Part shown: piece by piece, positions 27,471 to 36,458 of the stretch
Layout: each line of letters opens with the position of its first letter
Position numbering within the stretch: the stretch's first letter is position 1
Assembly (NCBI GenBank): GCA_012032555.1
Contig: JAAUSR010000041.1
Coordinates: forward strand, 1 to 43,850
DNA length: 43,850 nt
Direction of reading: 5' to 3'
DNA from: Thioploca sp.
GTDB lineage: Bacteria > Pseudomonadota > Gammaproteobacteria > Beggiatoales > Beggiatoaceae
Notes under the pieces: generated by a model
Told to the model about the DNA's origin: nothing
The model's input: the letters and a program-made list of their open reading frames with translations, nothing else
Database searches by the model: none
Position numbers and translations under genes: made by a program

Positions 27471-28148
27471 TTAGCTTAAGCTGATTCGTAATGCCGCTGC
27501 AGTTGCAAAAGGAGAGAGTGTTAGAGACAAGGTTAATAATGCGCCTAAGAAATAAAGTTGTCCAGCTACCGGAAAACCTTTTGCTGCTTCATTAACCGCA
27601 CCAGCGGCGAAAATCAACACGGGGATATATAAAGGAAGTACTAATAAAGATAATAATACACCACCACGCCGTAAACCTACCGTTAAAGCGACACCTACTG
27701 CGCCAACTAAGCTCAAAATAGGTGTGCCTAAACTTAAAGTCGCTATTAAAGTTAACAAGGTCGTATGAGGTAGAAATAATAAAATACCTAACAAAGGTGC
27801 TAATAGTATCAGAGGTAACCCCGTAGTGAGCCAGTGTGCTAACACCTTGGTAATGACAAATAAGGGTAGCGAATGGGCTGATAAAGCAAGTTGTTCTAAA
27901 GTACCATCTTCAAAATCAGAACGAAATAGGCTGTCAAGTGAGAGCATCGCTGCCAATAAAGCGGCAACCCAAATAACACCCGGTGCAATCACTTGTAAAT
28001 CTTTGGATTCTGGTGAAATACCGAGAGGAAATAAACTAATTACTATAACGAAAAATAGTAAAGGATTAGCCAGTTCTGAACGGTGACGATAAGCGAGAGT
28101 CAAATCGCGTTTGAGTAAAATATAACAATAGGATAACTGAGAAATCAT
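27471..28148 (-). CDS. ccmB: CcmB haem exporter membrane subunit
   Basis: The 225-residue product reads as CcmB over its whole length: CYILLKRDLTLAYRHRSELANPLLFF near the start, a FEDGTLEQLALS helix, six hydrophobic segments and LPLYIPVLIFAAGAV. I start it at ATG 28148; the open frame runs 69 bases further upstream but that part is the Lys-rich antisense-frame overlap with the end of the MORN gene. CcmB is the permease partner of the CcmA ATPase in cytochrome c maturation. The start lies one base after the MORN gene stop at 28150, so translation is probably coupled. No ccmA or ccmC is adjacent, unlike the usual ccmABCDEFGH order. Confidence 0.93.
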   Translation of the reverse strand: MISQLSYCYILLKRDLTLAYRHRSELANPLLFFVIVISLFPLGISPESKDLQVIAPGVIWVAALLAAMLSLDSLFRSDFEDGTLEQLALSAHSLPLFVITKVLAHWLTTGLPLILLAPLLGILLFLPHTTLLTLIATLSLGTPILSLVGAVGVALTVGLRRGGVLLSLLVLPLYIPVLIFAAGAVNEAAKGFPVAGQLYFLGALLTLSLTLSPFATAAALRISLS

Positions 28149-28149
28149 C

Positions 28150-30066
28150 TTAATATTCTTCGTCTGGATTATTATTTTGAAACTCAGCATTATCGCTTTC
28201 TTCATCGCTTTCTTCATCTTTCAATTCATCATGGTTGTCATCCGTTTCTTTATCCGCTGATATAGGTTCCTGCCTATGATTATTTGGAGATTTATTACTA
28301 TCATGGCTGATAGTATCTCTTGTTAAAGCCCCTTTATCTTTTAATTGAGATTCTTTATTGTCTGGAAATACGTTACTTTCAGTTTCTAGTGTTTCATCGG
28401 TGGATTTATTCTCAAGCGCTATCGTACTGGAGTTATCTTCTAACTCTATTTCGCTAGTAGCGGTTGCAGCGACTAACTGACCGCCTTTGAATTCTAACTC
28501 ATCCAGAGTGTAAAGATTATTTTCAAATTCAAGTTGTTTCGGTTGGCGATTAGCTAACACCAAAATACCTTTACCAGAACGTTTACCTTCTTCAAAATAC
28601 CCCTCATATCGATCACCGCCACTGGAGATGTAAATTCCCATCCCAGTCCGTTTACCTTCAGCAAATGCGCCTTCATAAACTTCTCCATCTACCCAAGTTA
28701 ACTTACCTTTACCATGACGTTGACCTTTAAAAAAATCGCCTTCATAACGATCACCATTAGCCCAAATGTAAGTCCCTTTCCCATGACGTTCATCATTGAC
28801 GTATTCACCTTCGTAACGATCCCCATTAGACCAGATATAAACACCAACGCCATGACGTTTACCGGCTTCAAAATCCCCCGTGTAGCGATCCCCATTAGAC
28901 CAAATATAAATTCCCTTACCACTCCGTTTGTTATTTAAGTATTTTCCTTCATAAGAATCGCCATTAGACCATTTAAATAAGGTCGGTTCACTGAGAAGAT
29001 TAACATCGTCGCTGGGCACATTATTTTGTGGTTCAATCAGTGGCGTCTTTTCGGTAATTTTTGGGGTCGTTTCCATTGATTTAGCTGGCTTATCTTCTAA
29101 TTTAGCAACCATTAACTTTGGTGTTGAGAGGGGTTCATTTTTAACGATCGCTGCGGTGGGTTTAGCCGATTTTTCATTGTGAGTAGTTATGGGTTCTATT
29201 TGTTCTGCTGATTTTTCTACGGTTGTGTCTGCTATAGTCGATTCTTTATCTAATTTAGCTAAATATTCTGGTTCAAGATCGTCAAAAGCTTCTTCTATTA
29301 TTTCAGTAAGGTCTGACTTTTTATTTTTGGTAGTGATAGTTTCTGAATCGCCAGCTAATTTGTCGTTAGAATCCGGTGGTGTGGTATCAACTTCTTCTTT
29401 TTCTATGGGTGTTCCAATCTTATCTTCTACCGATTCAGTTTCAGTTATTATTTTTTTATCTGCTTTGTTTTCGGATTGCTTTTCTTCTTTATTTATTTCC
29501 GGCTTGGCTTCCTCTTGATCAGATTGTGTTACACTTACTTCATCTTCTTCTTTAAGCTTATCTTGAGGTTTTTCTTTTACCGGTAGAGTTAAAACTGGTG
29601 TTTCAGATAAGGTTGATTTAGATTGAGTTGGGGTTGTTTTAGAAGCACGAACCATTTTACCGTTACTTCGTTTACCAGCAACAAATTCACCTTTAAATTT
29701 ATCACCATTTGCCCAAGTATAAGTCCCTTCTCCATCGCGTTTATCCTCCAAGTATTCACCAACATAACGATCACCATTTGCCCAAATGTAAGTACCCTCA
29801 CCATCCCGTTTGCCTTCATAGAATTCGCCCTCATAACTATCTCCATTGACCCAAGTATAAACCCCTTTACCGGTTCGATTTTTACCCTCATATTCACCTT
29901 TATAACAATCACCGTTAGACCAACAAACACTTTTCTTAACGGTCATCGGTTCTTCATCATCATCAAAATCTTCATCATCGGTTGCGGAAATGAGGGGTGA
30001 GGATGGTATGACGATAAATAAAAACGCCACTACACTGAAAACAAGTAAGTAATTTATCTTAGTCAT
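28150..30066 (-). CDS. Secreted MORN-repeat protein with acidic linker and tail
   Basis: Start at ATG 30066, ten bases after GAGG; the ATG 15 bases upstream overlaps that site. A signal peptide (residues 1-28, ending near ISA) is followed by an acidic stretch, then four MORN repeats (about 50-137), a 230-residue low-complexity linker rich in Glu, Lys, Thr and Pro, six more MORN repeats (about 367-505), and an Asp/Glu/Asn-rich tail. Repeats are 23 residues long with consensus W-x-NGDRYEGEY...GKRHGKGTY, mirrored by 69-base DNA repeats. MORN arrays are extended beta-hairpin scaffolds; a periplasmic or surface location follows from the signal peptide. Its gene is directly followed by ccmB, which is unexpected. 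Function is unknown. Confidence 0.85.
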   Translation of the reverse strand: MTKINYLLVFSVVAFLFIVIPSSPLISATDDEDFDDDEEPMTVKKSVCWSNGDCYKGEYEGKNRTGKGVYTWVNGDSYEGEFYEGKRDGEGTYIWANGDRYVGEYLEDKRDGEGTYTWANGDKFKGEFVAGKRSNGKMVRASKTTPTQSKSTLSETPVLTLPVKEKPQDKLKEEDEVSVTQSDQEEAKPEINKEEKQSENKADKKIITETESVEDKIGTPIEKEEVDTTPPDSNDKLAGDSETITTKNKKSDLTEIIEEAFDDLEPEYLAKLDKESTIADTTVEKSAEQIEPITTHNEKSAKPTAAIVKNEPLSTPKLMVAKLEDKPAKSMETTPKITEKTPLIEPQNNVPSDDVNLLSEPTLFKWSNGDSYEGKYLNNKRSGKGIYIWSNGDRYTGDFEAGKRHGVGVYIWSNGDRYEGEYVNDERHGKGTYIWANGDRYEGDFFKGQRHGKGKLTWVDGEVYEGAFAEGKRTGMGIYISSGGDRYEGYFEEGKRSGKGILVLANRQPKQLEFENNLYTLDELEFKGGQLVAATATSEIELEDNSSTIALENKSTDETLETESNVFPDNKESQLKDKGALTRDTISHDSNKSPNNHRQEPISADKETDDNHDELKDEESDEESDNAEFQNNNPDEEY

Positions 30067-30353
30067 TGAATAAAACCTCATTTATTTAATAAAAAATAGT
30101 TTCACATTGATAAAGTTAAGTATATAACGTTACTAGACAATTGCACCCCATACCGCTTATCCTAATTAGGAATGCTGGAATAATAACTTGATATTATAAA
30201 GATTAAAATTCTATCTGCCACTTTCATTTCCAGAAAATTTTAATAATAAAACCAACAGGTTATAATTAACACCTGCGCATGATCTTAATACTTTAATAGT
30301 CGTAAACTATTTTTGTGACTTATGTAAATAAGTCATTAAATAGTAGACAATTA
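30067..30353. other. Divergent intergenic region, MORN-ccmB / radA
   Basis: AT-rich and without a supported gene. It must carry the promoters of the MORN-ccmB unit (minus) and radA (plus). A TATACT hexamer occurs on the minus strand about 60 bases before the MORN start, but no good -35 pairs with it. The radA side ends in the heptamer array listed next. Confidence 0.5.
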
Positions 30354-30402
30354 TAAGTGATGACTGATAACTGGTAACTGATAATTGACAACTGATAACT
30401 GA
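30354..30402 (+). repeat. Seven tandem TAACTGA-type heptamers upstream of radA
   Basis: Seven contiguous seven-base units occur without gaps: TAAGTGA, TGACTGA, TAACTGG, TAACTGA, TAATTGA, CAACTGA, TAACTGA. The last ends two bases before the radA start codon at 30405, so the array occupies the place of the 5' leader and the ribosome binding site. No purine-rich Shine-Dalgarno sequence is otherwise visible. Intergenic TAACTGA direct repeats have been described as abundant in marine Beggiatoaceae genomes, with a suggested regulatory role. I see no second array in the window. Confidence 0.9.
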
Positions 30403-30404
30403 CT

Positions 30405-31820
30405 ATGTCACGCAAAAAAACCGCTTACACTTGTCAAAAATGTGGTGCTATTGTTCCTAAATGGGCTGGTCAATGTCCAGAATGTGGAGAATGGAATACA
30501 TTAGAAGAAACGATGATAGAAGAATCTTCTACTAAATATCAAGTTCGTACTGGTTATAGTGGTGTAGCGGCTCATGTTTGTTTATTAGATGCCATTACGG
30601 CGATAGAAGAAGTTCGTACTTCCACCGGATTGTCCGAGTTAGATAGAGTGTTAGGTGGCGGTTTAGTGACGGGTTCGGTAGTTTTGATTGGTGGTGATCC
30701 CGGTATTGGTAAATCAACCTTATTATTACAAACCCTAGCGACAATGAGTCAAACTGAAGTGAATTCACCACTTTATGTTACTGGTGAAGAATCACCTCAA
30801 CAAGTGAGATTACGTGCTCAACGATTAGGGTTAGATGTTCACCGGGTAAAGTTACTGACGGAAACGCGAGTAGAAAGTATTTTAGAAGTAGCCATACAAG
30901 AACAACCTAAAGTCATGGTGATTGATTCCATTCAAACAATTCATACCGAATTATTACAATCCGCTCAAGGTTCAGTGGCTCAAGTCCGTGAAAGTGCCGG
31001 ACAACTCGTCAGATTTGCTAAACAAGCTAATATAGCGGTATTTCTAGTTGGACATGTGACAAAAGAAGGTGCCTTAGCCGGACCACGTATTTTAGAACAT
31101 ATGGTTGATACCGTTTTATATTTTGAAGGAGATAGTGGAACTCGCTTTCGAGTGATACGAGCGATAAAAAACCGTTTTGGTGCTGTTAATGAATTAGGCG
31201 TATTTAGCATGACCGATAGAGGGTTAAAAGAGGTCAGTAATCCCTCAGCTATTTTTCTGTCACGTCATGAAGAACAAGTCCCCGGTAGCGTTATTATGGT
31301 TACTCATGAAGGAACACGACCGATGTTAGTTGAAGTACAAGCTCTAGTTGACGATTCAGCTACGCCTAATCCACGTCGCGTGGCTTTGGGTTTAGACCAA
31401 AATCGGTTAGCTGTGTTATTAGCAGTCTTACACCGACACGGCGGCATTGCGACTTATGACCAAGATGTTTTTGTCAATGTGGTTGGTGGAGTGAGGGTCA
31501 ATGAAACCGGAGCAGATTTAGCCGTATTATTAGCGATATTATCCAGTTTACGTAATGTGATCTTAGCGAGAAATTTAGTCGTATTTGGCGAAATTGGATT
31601 AGCCGGCGAGATTCGTCCCGTACCGAATGGATTAGAGCGCTTACGTGAAGCAGCTAAACACGGTTTTAAACGAGCTATCGTGCCTAAATCAAATGCACCC
31701 CAAGAGAAGTTATCAGCTATTGAAGTTATTCCCGTTTGGCGATTAGTCGATGCTTTACACAGTGTTGCTGCTTCAACCGTAAAACCTGACGATGATTTGT
31801 TTACGAATGAACCCAATTAA
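30405..31820 (+). CDS. radA: DNA repair protein RadA (Sms)
   Basis: The 471-residue protein has all RadA hallmarks. These are a zinc finger with C10, C13, C24 and C27, a RecA-like ATPase with Walker A GGDPGIGKST (K103), VMVIDSIQT as Walker B, the family motif KNRFG, and a C-terminal Lon-like domain (NVVGGVRVNETGADLAVLLAI). RadA is a hexameric DnaB-type helicase that promotes branch migration of recombination intermediates. Length is normal. The ATG at 30405 directly follows a tandem heptamer array rather than a normal ribosome site. The downstream neighbour is convergent. Confidence 0.97.
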   Translation: MSRKKTAYTCQKCGAIVPKWAGQCPECGEWNTLEETMIEESSTKYQVRTGYSGVAAHVCLLDAITAIEEVRTSTGLSELDRVLGGGLVTGSVVLIGGDPGIGKSTLLLQTLATMSQTEVNSPLYVTGEESPQQVRLRAQRLGLDVHRVKLLTETRVESILEVAIQEQPKVMVIDSIQTIHTELLQSAQGSVAQVRESAGQLVRFAKQANIAVFLVGHVTKEGALAGPRILEHMVDTVLYFEGDSGTRFRVIRAIKNRFGAVNELGVFSMTDRGLKEVSNPSAIFLSRHEEQVPGSVIMVTHEGTRPMLVEVQALVDDSATPNPRRVALGLDQNRLAVLLAVLHRHGGIATYDQDVFVNVVGGVRVNETGADLAVLLAILSSLRNVILARNLVVFGEIGLAGEIRPVPNGLERLREAAKHGFKRAIVPKSNAPQEKLSAIEVIPVWRLVDALHSVAASTVKPDDDLFTNEPN

Positions 31821-31836
31821 ATTTTAGAAATAAAAA

Positions 31837-31865
31837 AGTCACCTAGTTAAGTAAACCAAGTGACT
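31837..31865 (-). terminator. Rho-independent terminator of the 78-aa gene
   Basis: On the minus strand AGTCAC and GTGACT pair around a 17-base loop and are followed directly by six T residues. It lies 34 bases past the stop at 31899. On the plus strand no T-run follows, so it does not look like a terminator for radA. Confidence 0.6.
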
Positions 31866-31898
31866 AGGATAGCACGGGAGAAAAAACTGAGCCGACAA

Positions 31899-32135
31899 CT
31901 AATTATTATCGTTTACGTCATCAGCTGGGTTATCGAGAATACAATGCAAACGACCTTCACCCTCTACACGTTCTAGAGGAATGTTTAGATAAACACGTCT
32001 ACTCGCTTCATTTTCAAAATAGATAGTAATATCATTATAATGGCTACCCTCTACGACGAAAGGACGACCTTCTAGATCAGGAATATCACGTCCCGTAATG
32101 GGATCAGTTGTGCAGATTTGATGAAAGTGTGTCAT
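31899..32135 (-). CDS. Small acidic hypothetical protein, 78 aa
   Basis: Starts at ATG 32135 with an excellent AGGAG six to eight bases upstream; the in-frame ATG 24 bases earlier overlaps no ribosome site. The product begins MTHFHQICTTDPITGRDIPDLEGRPFVVEG and has aromatic beta-strand-like segments (YNDITIYFENEASRRVYL), ending in Asp/Asn. There is no signal peptide or membrane segment. I do not recognise the family. It is a single-gene unit between radA and the glycosyltransferase-like genes, with a terminator behind it and a 7-bp inverted repeat about 50 bases before its start. Confidence 0.7.
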   Translation of the reverse strand: MTHFHQICTTDPITGRDIPDLEGRPFVVEGSHYNDITIYFENEASRRVYLNIPLERVEGEGRLHCILDNPADDVNDNN

Positions 32136-32686
32136 GGTTATCTCCTCGCAGTAAATCAACTCAAATTTATAAAGTAGTGTTTCTTAAAGTTGACAGTTTA
32201 TGTCAACCATTATTGTTTAATGTGTGGATGAGGAGAAGATTTTTCAAGTTTTTTTTTAGCCATATAGCAAAAGTACAATAAAATGACTACAAAACCGGGC
32301 ATAACCCGTATTTGGGTAGTCCCTATAAACCAATAGAAGTATATTAAAATACTATTTTTCACTCTGATACATGCATGTAAATAAATGAGTCAATTCCTTA
32401 ATACAAAATTACTTTTAGGTTGTCCTTGCCAAGAGTTTAATTTTTACCAAAAAATTGATAATAAAATGACTAAAGATGACCTTTATAAAACAAAAACTGA
32501 CCCAACGCCAAGACAAATGTATTATTATGGTGGTTATCATCGTTTGAACACTTTAACCTCACCTTGAGACCACACATTTCTTATCTCGTTCGTAAGCGGG
32601 CTGGGTGGGATAATAGCTACTTAGAAAGCAAAACATCTTGAGTTAGAAGAAATGCTCCAAACTATTATTAATATTAAAGATATAAG
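32136..32686. other. 550-base intergenic region
   Basis: No well-supported gene. It holds the 5' side of the 78-aa gene (minus) including an inverted repeat at 32189-32207. A 60-codon plus-strand frame (32385-32567, starting MSQFLNTKLLLGCPC) lacks an evident ribosome site and a recognisable product, so I do not call it. The 3' part is AT-rich leader for the next gene. Confidence 0.5.
32189..32207. promoter_or_regulatory. Inverted repeat, possible operator
   Basis: GTTGACA and TGTCAAC are perfect seven-base arms around five bases, located about 54 bases upstream of the start of the 78-aa gene. It contains TTGACA on both strands, so it could be part of a promoter or a binding site for a dimeric regulator. 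Confidence 0.4.
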
Positions 32687-34483
32687 ATGTTTAGATATTC
32701 AAACGGGCTATTAGCGACTTTATGTCTCGGTTTAGCATTTTTGCATGGGGTGTTGCTTTATAGTGGTTCAACGGGTAATGACGACGTTTATATCACTTAT
32801 TGGTCAGCTAAAACGCTTAGCGATGGGGGCCATATCGTTAATTACAATGGTGACGCCTTAGAACAAAGTTCTAGCTTACTGCATGTCATTATCTTAGCCA
32901 TTTTACATAAACTTTCTGGAATCTCCTTTGCTGTCCTGGGAATCTATTTGTCAGCATTTATGGGGGGAATGACATTAATTGTTGCTTGGCGGTTAGCCGG
33001 TGCTTTACAGTTGAAGTACCCTTGGTTTGTTATTTTTTTCTGTGCGGTATTCCCCTATCTAGTTTATTGGTCTTTTGCCGGATTAGAAACTACCTTAGTT
33101 ACTTTATTGGTAACCCTGTTAGTTTATGCTGTTATTAAGATTTCTACGCAAACAACTCAAAGTTTATTCCATTTATTCACGAGTTTACTTATTGGTTGTT
33201 ATCTCCTCGCCCGTCCAGAAGCAATCTTCATTATTTTGCTATTTTTCTTGGAAATTGCCGGCTATATGTTGATTTATAATCAGTTTAAGCAGCAACATCC
33301 ATTTACCTATACAACTGCACACTATATAAGCCTAACTCAGTTATTTAGTGTGACTTTAATCCTATTTATAGTTTTATCATTTTGGCGTTATCAAACCTTT
33401 GGACAAATTTTTCCTCAACCGGTCTATGCTAAATCGGCTGGATTACTTTTGAGTAACTTCTTAGCCGGGATTGAATATCTGTTTCAGCAATATTGGATTC
33501 CGTCATTGGCGGTTTTAACCGGGTTAGTTGTTGGGGGAACCGCACAGATATTCCGGGGTCGTGTCCAAGATCCGCGTGAGCCAGCCTTGGTAATCATTTT
33601 ATTATTCTTCTTAGCTCAAATGGCTTTTGTTGTCGCTAAGGGGGATGATTGGATGGAAGGCGGACGATTTTTTGTGCCGGTCTTACCGTTGTTGGTAATT
33701 TATGGACTTTATGTCATTAATCAATTCCCAGTAAAAATTGCACCGCTAATATTAATTTTGCTATCCCTAACCGCCTGGATCGATAATGCTAAATTCAATA
33801 AATATCAATCACGAGGAACATTTTTGCCACTGATCAAAGCGGTCTCTGAACCGGTGATAAACCACTTTGAAGCACTTCAAACTAATTTTGATTGGCCAGA
33901 AAAGATTAATCGAGAACACTTAGCTCATATACCTTCCATCATCATGCTCGATAAAGTTATTACCCAGCTATTAAAGATAAAATCTTCACTCACTATTTTT
34001 GCTTGGGAAATGGGAATGATACCTTTTTATATTGCTGACCAACATTTTGGCAAAGTTAAATTTATCGATATGTATGGATTAACAACTCATCATCTAACTT
34101 ATTGTGATTTGGAAAAGCATTTTAACAAGAGCTTTGGTGGTCATTTATTTAAAGGACGTTTTGGGATTCAAACCAGCCTTTGGTTTTTATTAGCTAAATT
34201 CAAAGAGATTCAAGAGAATTGTCCCATCATACCCGATCCGGATATTATCTATGGAATGGGTGAAGCTCAGTGGATAAATAATCTGGATGAGTCGAAGGGA
34301 AAATACCAAATAATTTATCGTCAATCCGGCCAAGTGACCACGGGTGGTTGTTGGAGTAAACAAAAAGCCAATGCGGATTATTTTATAATAATATCGGCCA
34401 ATCTTCTGGCTAAAACGAATGAATTCCAACTCGAGTCTTATAAATGGCCTCAAGTTTCCTGTCAAATGAGACGAACATGGTAA
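32687..34483 (+). CDS. Polytopic GT-C-like glycosyltransferase (AftB-like N terminus)
   Basis: The 598-residue protein has about ten membrane helices in the first 370 residues and a soluble C-terminal domain of about 220 residues. The first outer loop reads GNDDVYITYWSAKTLSDGGHIVNYNGDALEQSSSLL. That resembles the DDxYIxxRYAxNLxxGxGxVxNxGxxVEGxSSxLW pattern of polyprenyl-phosphosugar-dependent arabinofuranosyl- and related GT-C enzymes, with the catalytic Asp pair present. It would transfer a sugar on the periplasmic side. It is followed after 34 bases by another membrane protein gene, likely a two-gene operon for a surface glycan. Its ribosome site is weak. Confidence 0.75.
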   Translation: MFRYSNGLLATLCLGLAFLHGVLLYSGSTGNDDVYITYWSAKTLSDGGHIVNYNGDALEQSSSLLHVIILAILHKLSGISFAVLGIYLSAFMGGMTLIVAWRLAGALQLKYPWFVIFFCAVFPYLVYWSFAGLETTLVTLLVTLLVYAVIKISTQTTQSLFHLFTSLLIGCYLLARPEAIFIILLFFLEIAGYMLIYNQFKQQHPFTYTTAHYISLTQLFSVTLILFIVLSFWRYQTFGQIFPQPVYAKSAGLLLSNFLAGIEYLFQQYWIPSLAVLTGLVVGGTAQIFRGRVQDPREPALVIILLFFLAQMAFVVAKGDDWMEGGRFFVPVLPLLVIYGLYVINQFPVKIAPLILILLSLTAWIDNAKFNKYQSRGTFLPLIKAVSEPVINHFEALQTNFDWPEKINREHLAHIPSIIMLDKVITQLLKIKSSLTIFAWEMGMIPFYIADQHFGKVKFIDMYGLTTHHLTYCDLEKHFNKSFGGHLFKGRFGIQTSLWFLLAKFKEIQENCPIIPDPDIIYGMGEAQWINNLDESKGKYQIIYRQSGQVTTGGCWSKQKANADYFIIISANLLAKTNEFQLESYKWPQVSCQMRRTW

Positions 34484-34517
34484 AAGTAATTGTTAACATT
34501 ACTGTTGAGCTTTATAA

Positions 34518-35729
34518 ATGGATAATAGCATAACGTTCCGGATGAACTATCGCCCGGTTCTGTTAAATTTCGTGGTTTTTACAATATTATGCTTATCTAT
34601 CCTCCGAGGAATACGCTTTCCTAATATCTGGTCCTATAGCCATTTTTTATTTAATTATGAGTTTGGATTAGTAAAAAGGGGACTCATTGGCGAAATTATC
34701 AAGCATTTTAATTCTCCTTGGCTAGCTTCCTACGATTTTTTTGTGATTGTTAGTGCACTAATATTCATTGCTAACATTATGTTACTCTCGCTGTTAATAC
34801 GGGATTGGCTTAATAGCAAAAATTTGGTGTTGATAGGATGTTCGGTCATTTTTGTATCAAGTTTGGCGGTGGTGTTTTTATCTCATTCAATCGGCTATTT
34901 TGACCACATAGGATTATTGATAACGTTAGTGGCCATAAGAATTAACGGGTTTGGCAAAAAAATACTGTTTTTGCTACCCTCACTCACTTTCGCGTTGCTA
35001 GTACATGAAGCGATAGCTATCATTTTTTTTCCGGTCATTTTTATGTCACTACTATTTGATATACAAGCGGAAAATAAAAGACACCAATTTACTTGGCTAA
35101 TTTTACTTTCAATGTTAGTAGTTATTTTCACTTCGTTTGTAAGTAACTTGACTATTAAAAAATCAGAAGCCCTAGAAATGTATAGTAATTTACAAACTCA
35201 AACTGGTTACACTTTACGAAAAGACGCCTTCAATGTGTTACATCGGCGGGGTAAGGATAATCTTATAATTATGAATAAAATATGGTTTCAAGCAAAACGG
35301 TTGCACCAATTTAGCGAGTCGTTACTGGTAATACTTCCGGTGCTGCTAACCTTCATGTATTTAACGGTCTATACGCTGAAAAAATCAAATACCAAGATTT
35401 ATTTAGTGATATTAGCTGTTCTGGCCTCGCTATCTCCACAATTATTACATGTATTTGGGTGGGATATGCATCGCTGGAATACCTTAACTATAACCACCAG
35501 TTTTCTCATGTGGTATGTCGTTTATTGCTCAAGAAATCACCTATTGTTAACAGAATTATCCAATGGCATTTATCCTATTTTTATATTGATTACTTTTTTA
35601 AATGGGATATCAACGATTGAATTGTTTGATGACTATTCAGTAAAGTTATTTCCATTTACTGAACATCAAGCCTATATTGTTAATGTTATTACTGGAAAGG
35701 AGAGCTTGCCGTATTTACCTAAGCGCTAA
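34518..35729 (+). CDS. Polytopic membrane protein of unknown function
   Basis: A 403-residue protein with about ten predicted membrane segments. Recognisable but unassigned elements are FNYEFGLVKRGLIGEII after the first helix, HSIGYFDHIGLL, and HVFGWDMHRWNTL near the end. The RG and WD-x-HR pairs are conserved-looking loop motifs of envelope polymerase or transferase proteins, but I cannot name a family. Placed 34 bases after the GT-C-like gene in the same direction, it probably acts in the same surface-polysaccharide step. The 160 bases after it precede the RHS locus and have no gene. Confidence 0.6.
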   Translation: MDNSITFRMNYRPVLLNFVVFTILCLSILRGIRFPNIWSYSHFLFNYEFGLVKRGLIGEIIKHFNSPWLASYDFFVIVSALIFIANIMLLSLLIRDWLNSKNLVLIGCSVIFVSSLAVVFLSHSIGYFDHIGLLITLVAIRINGFGKKILFLLPSLTFALLVHEAIAIIFFPVIFMSLLFDIQAENKRHQFTWLILLSMLVVIFTSFVSNLTIKKSEALEMYSNLQTQTGYTLRKDAFNVLHRRGKDNLIIMNKIWFQAKRLHQFSESLLVILPVLLTFMYLTVYTLKKSNTKIYLVILAVLASLSPQLLHVFGWDMHRWNTLTITTSFLMWYVVYCSRNHLLLTELSNGIYPIFILITFLNGISTIELFDDYSVKLFPFTEHQAYIVNVITGKESLPYLPKR

Positions 35730-35906
35730 AGCTTGACGAATGGATAATCTGTTAAGTGTGAATTCATTCCTAACATAGTAATAGTCGTAACTCCATCACC
35801 GTTCTCAAACTCCAACTTGAAAAACTCTCAACCCCCTAATAAAATTAACCCATTCATGAACTACCTTTAACAATTTATCTTTCTCTAACCAAAGTGGAAT
35901 TTGCCT

Positions 35907-36445
35907 ATGAAACTGTCCAATTGGGTCAAAAAACACTAATTAGTTTCCTCCTGAGTAGCGGATTAATATCATCCAGCCCAGCCGCTCATTATACTTATGA
36001 CGCCCTCAACCGCCTGATTGCGGTTACCGATCACATCGGTAAAACGCTTCACTATCATTATGATGCGGGGGGTAATCTCCTGGAAGTTGAACCAATAGAG
36101 GGGGAGCCCATCCTCGTTAATTTAGCTCAATTTACCGCTACCCCATTAGCCCCTCAGATTCGCTTAGAATGGCAAGCCCCCATCGAATCCAATCAAGCCG
36201 GTTTCAATCTCTGGCGTGCTCAACTGGTTGGTGAACAATACACCAACCTAACTCAACTCAATTCTCACCTCATTCCAACCGCTACTGATTCTGTTCAACC
36301 GTTAGCAACCTATTGCTTTGAAGACCTAACTGCCCGTGTGGGTATCAATTATGTCTATGGACTAGAAGCAATTGATTTTCAAGGACTCAGTACTATCCAT
36401 TGGGAATACCTGATTTCCGCCACTCGCCCACCGCAAATACCCTAA
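35907..36445 (+). CDS. Secreted YD-repeat/FN3-like protein with frameshifted signal peptide
   Basis: The open frame reads through from 35894 but starts without a signal peptide. In another frame ATG 35907 gives MKLSNWVKK. Adding one A to the A6 at 35928-35933 joins it to TLISFLLSSGLISSSPAA, a complete signal peptide, with GGAA seven bases before the ATG. After it comes one YD repeat (HYTYDALNRLIAVTDHIGKTLHYHYDAGGNLLEV), then an FN3-like domain with LEWQAPIESNQAGFNLWRA. The gene ends 13 bases before the large RHS gene and is probably in its operon. I infer a short secreted accessory to the RHS protein. Without the repair it would remain in the cytoplasm. Confidence 0.7.
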
Positions 36446-36458
36446 CTGGAGGCGACTT

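Noticed and set aside
28698-29930. CRISPR-like periodicity
   Set aside because: The spacing is due to protein-coding MORN repeats. No short palindromic direct repeats with unique spacers were seen anywhere in the window.
28698-30000. Open frames in other registers across the MORN gene
   Set aside because: They arise from the periodic 69-base repeats and encode repetitive Met/Val- or Ile/Thr-rich peptides without start signals. The MORN frame explains the region.
32385-32567. 60-codon plus-strand frame in the intergenic region before the GT-C-like gene
   Set aside because: No evident ribosome site and no familiar motif apart from GCPC. Too weak to call.
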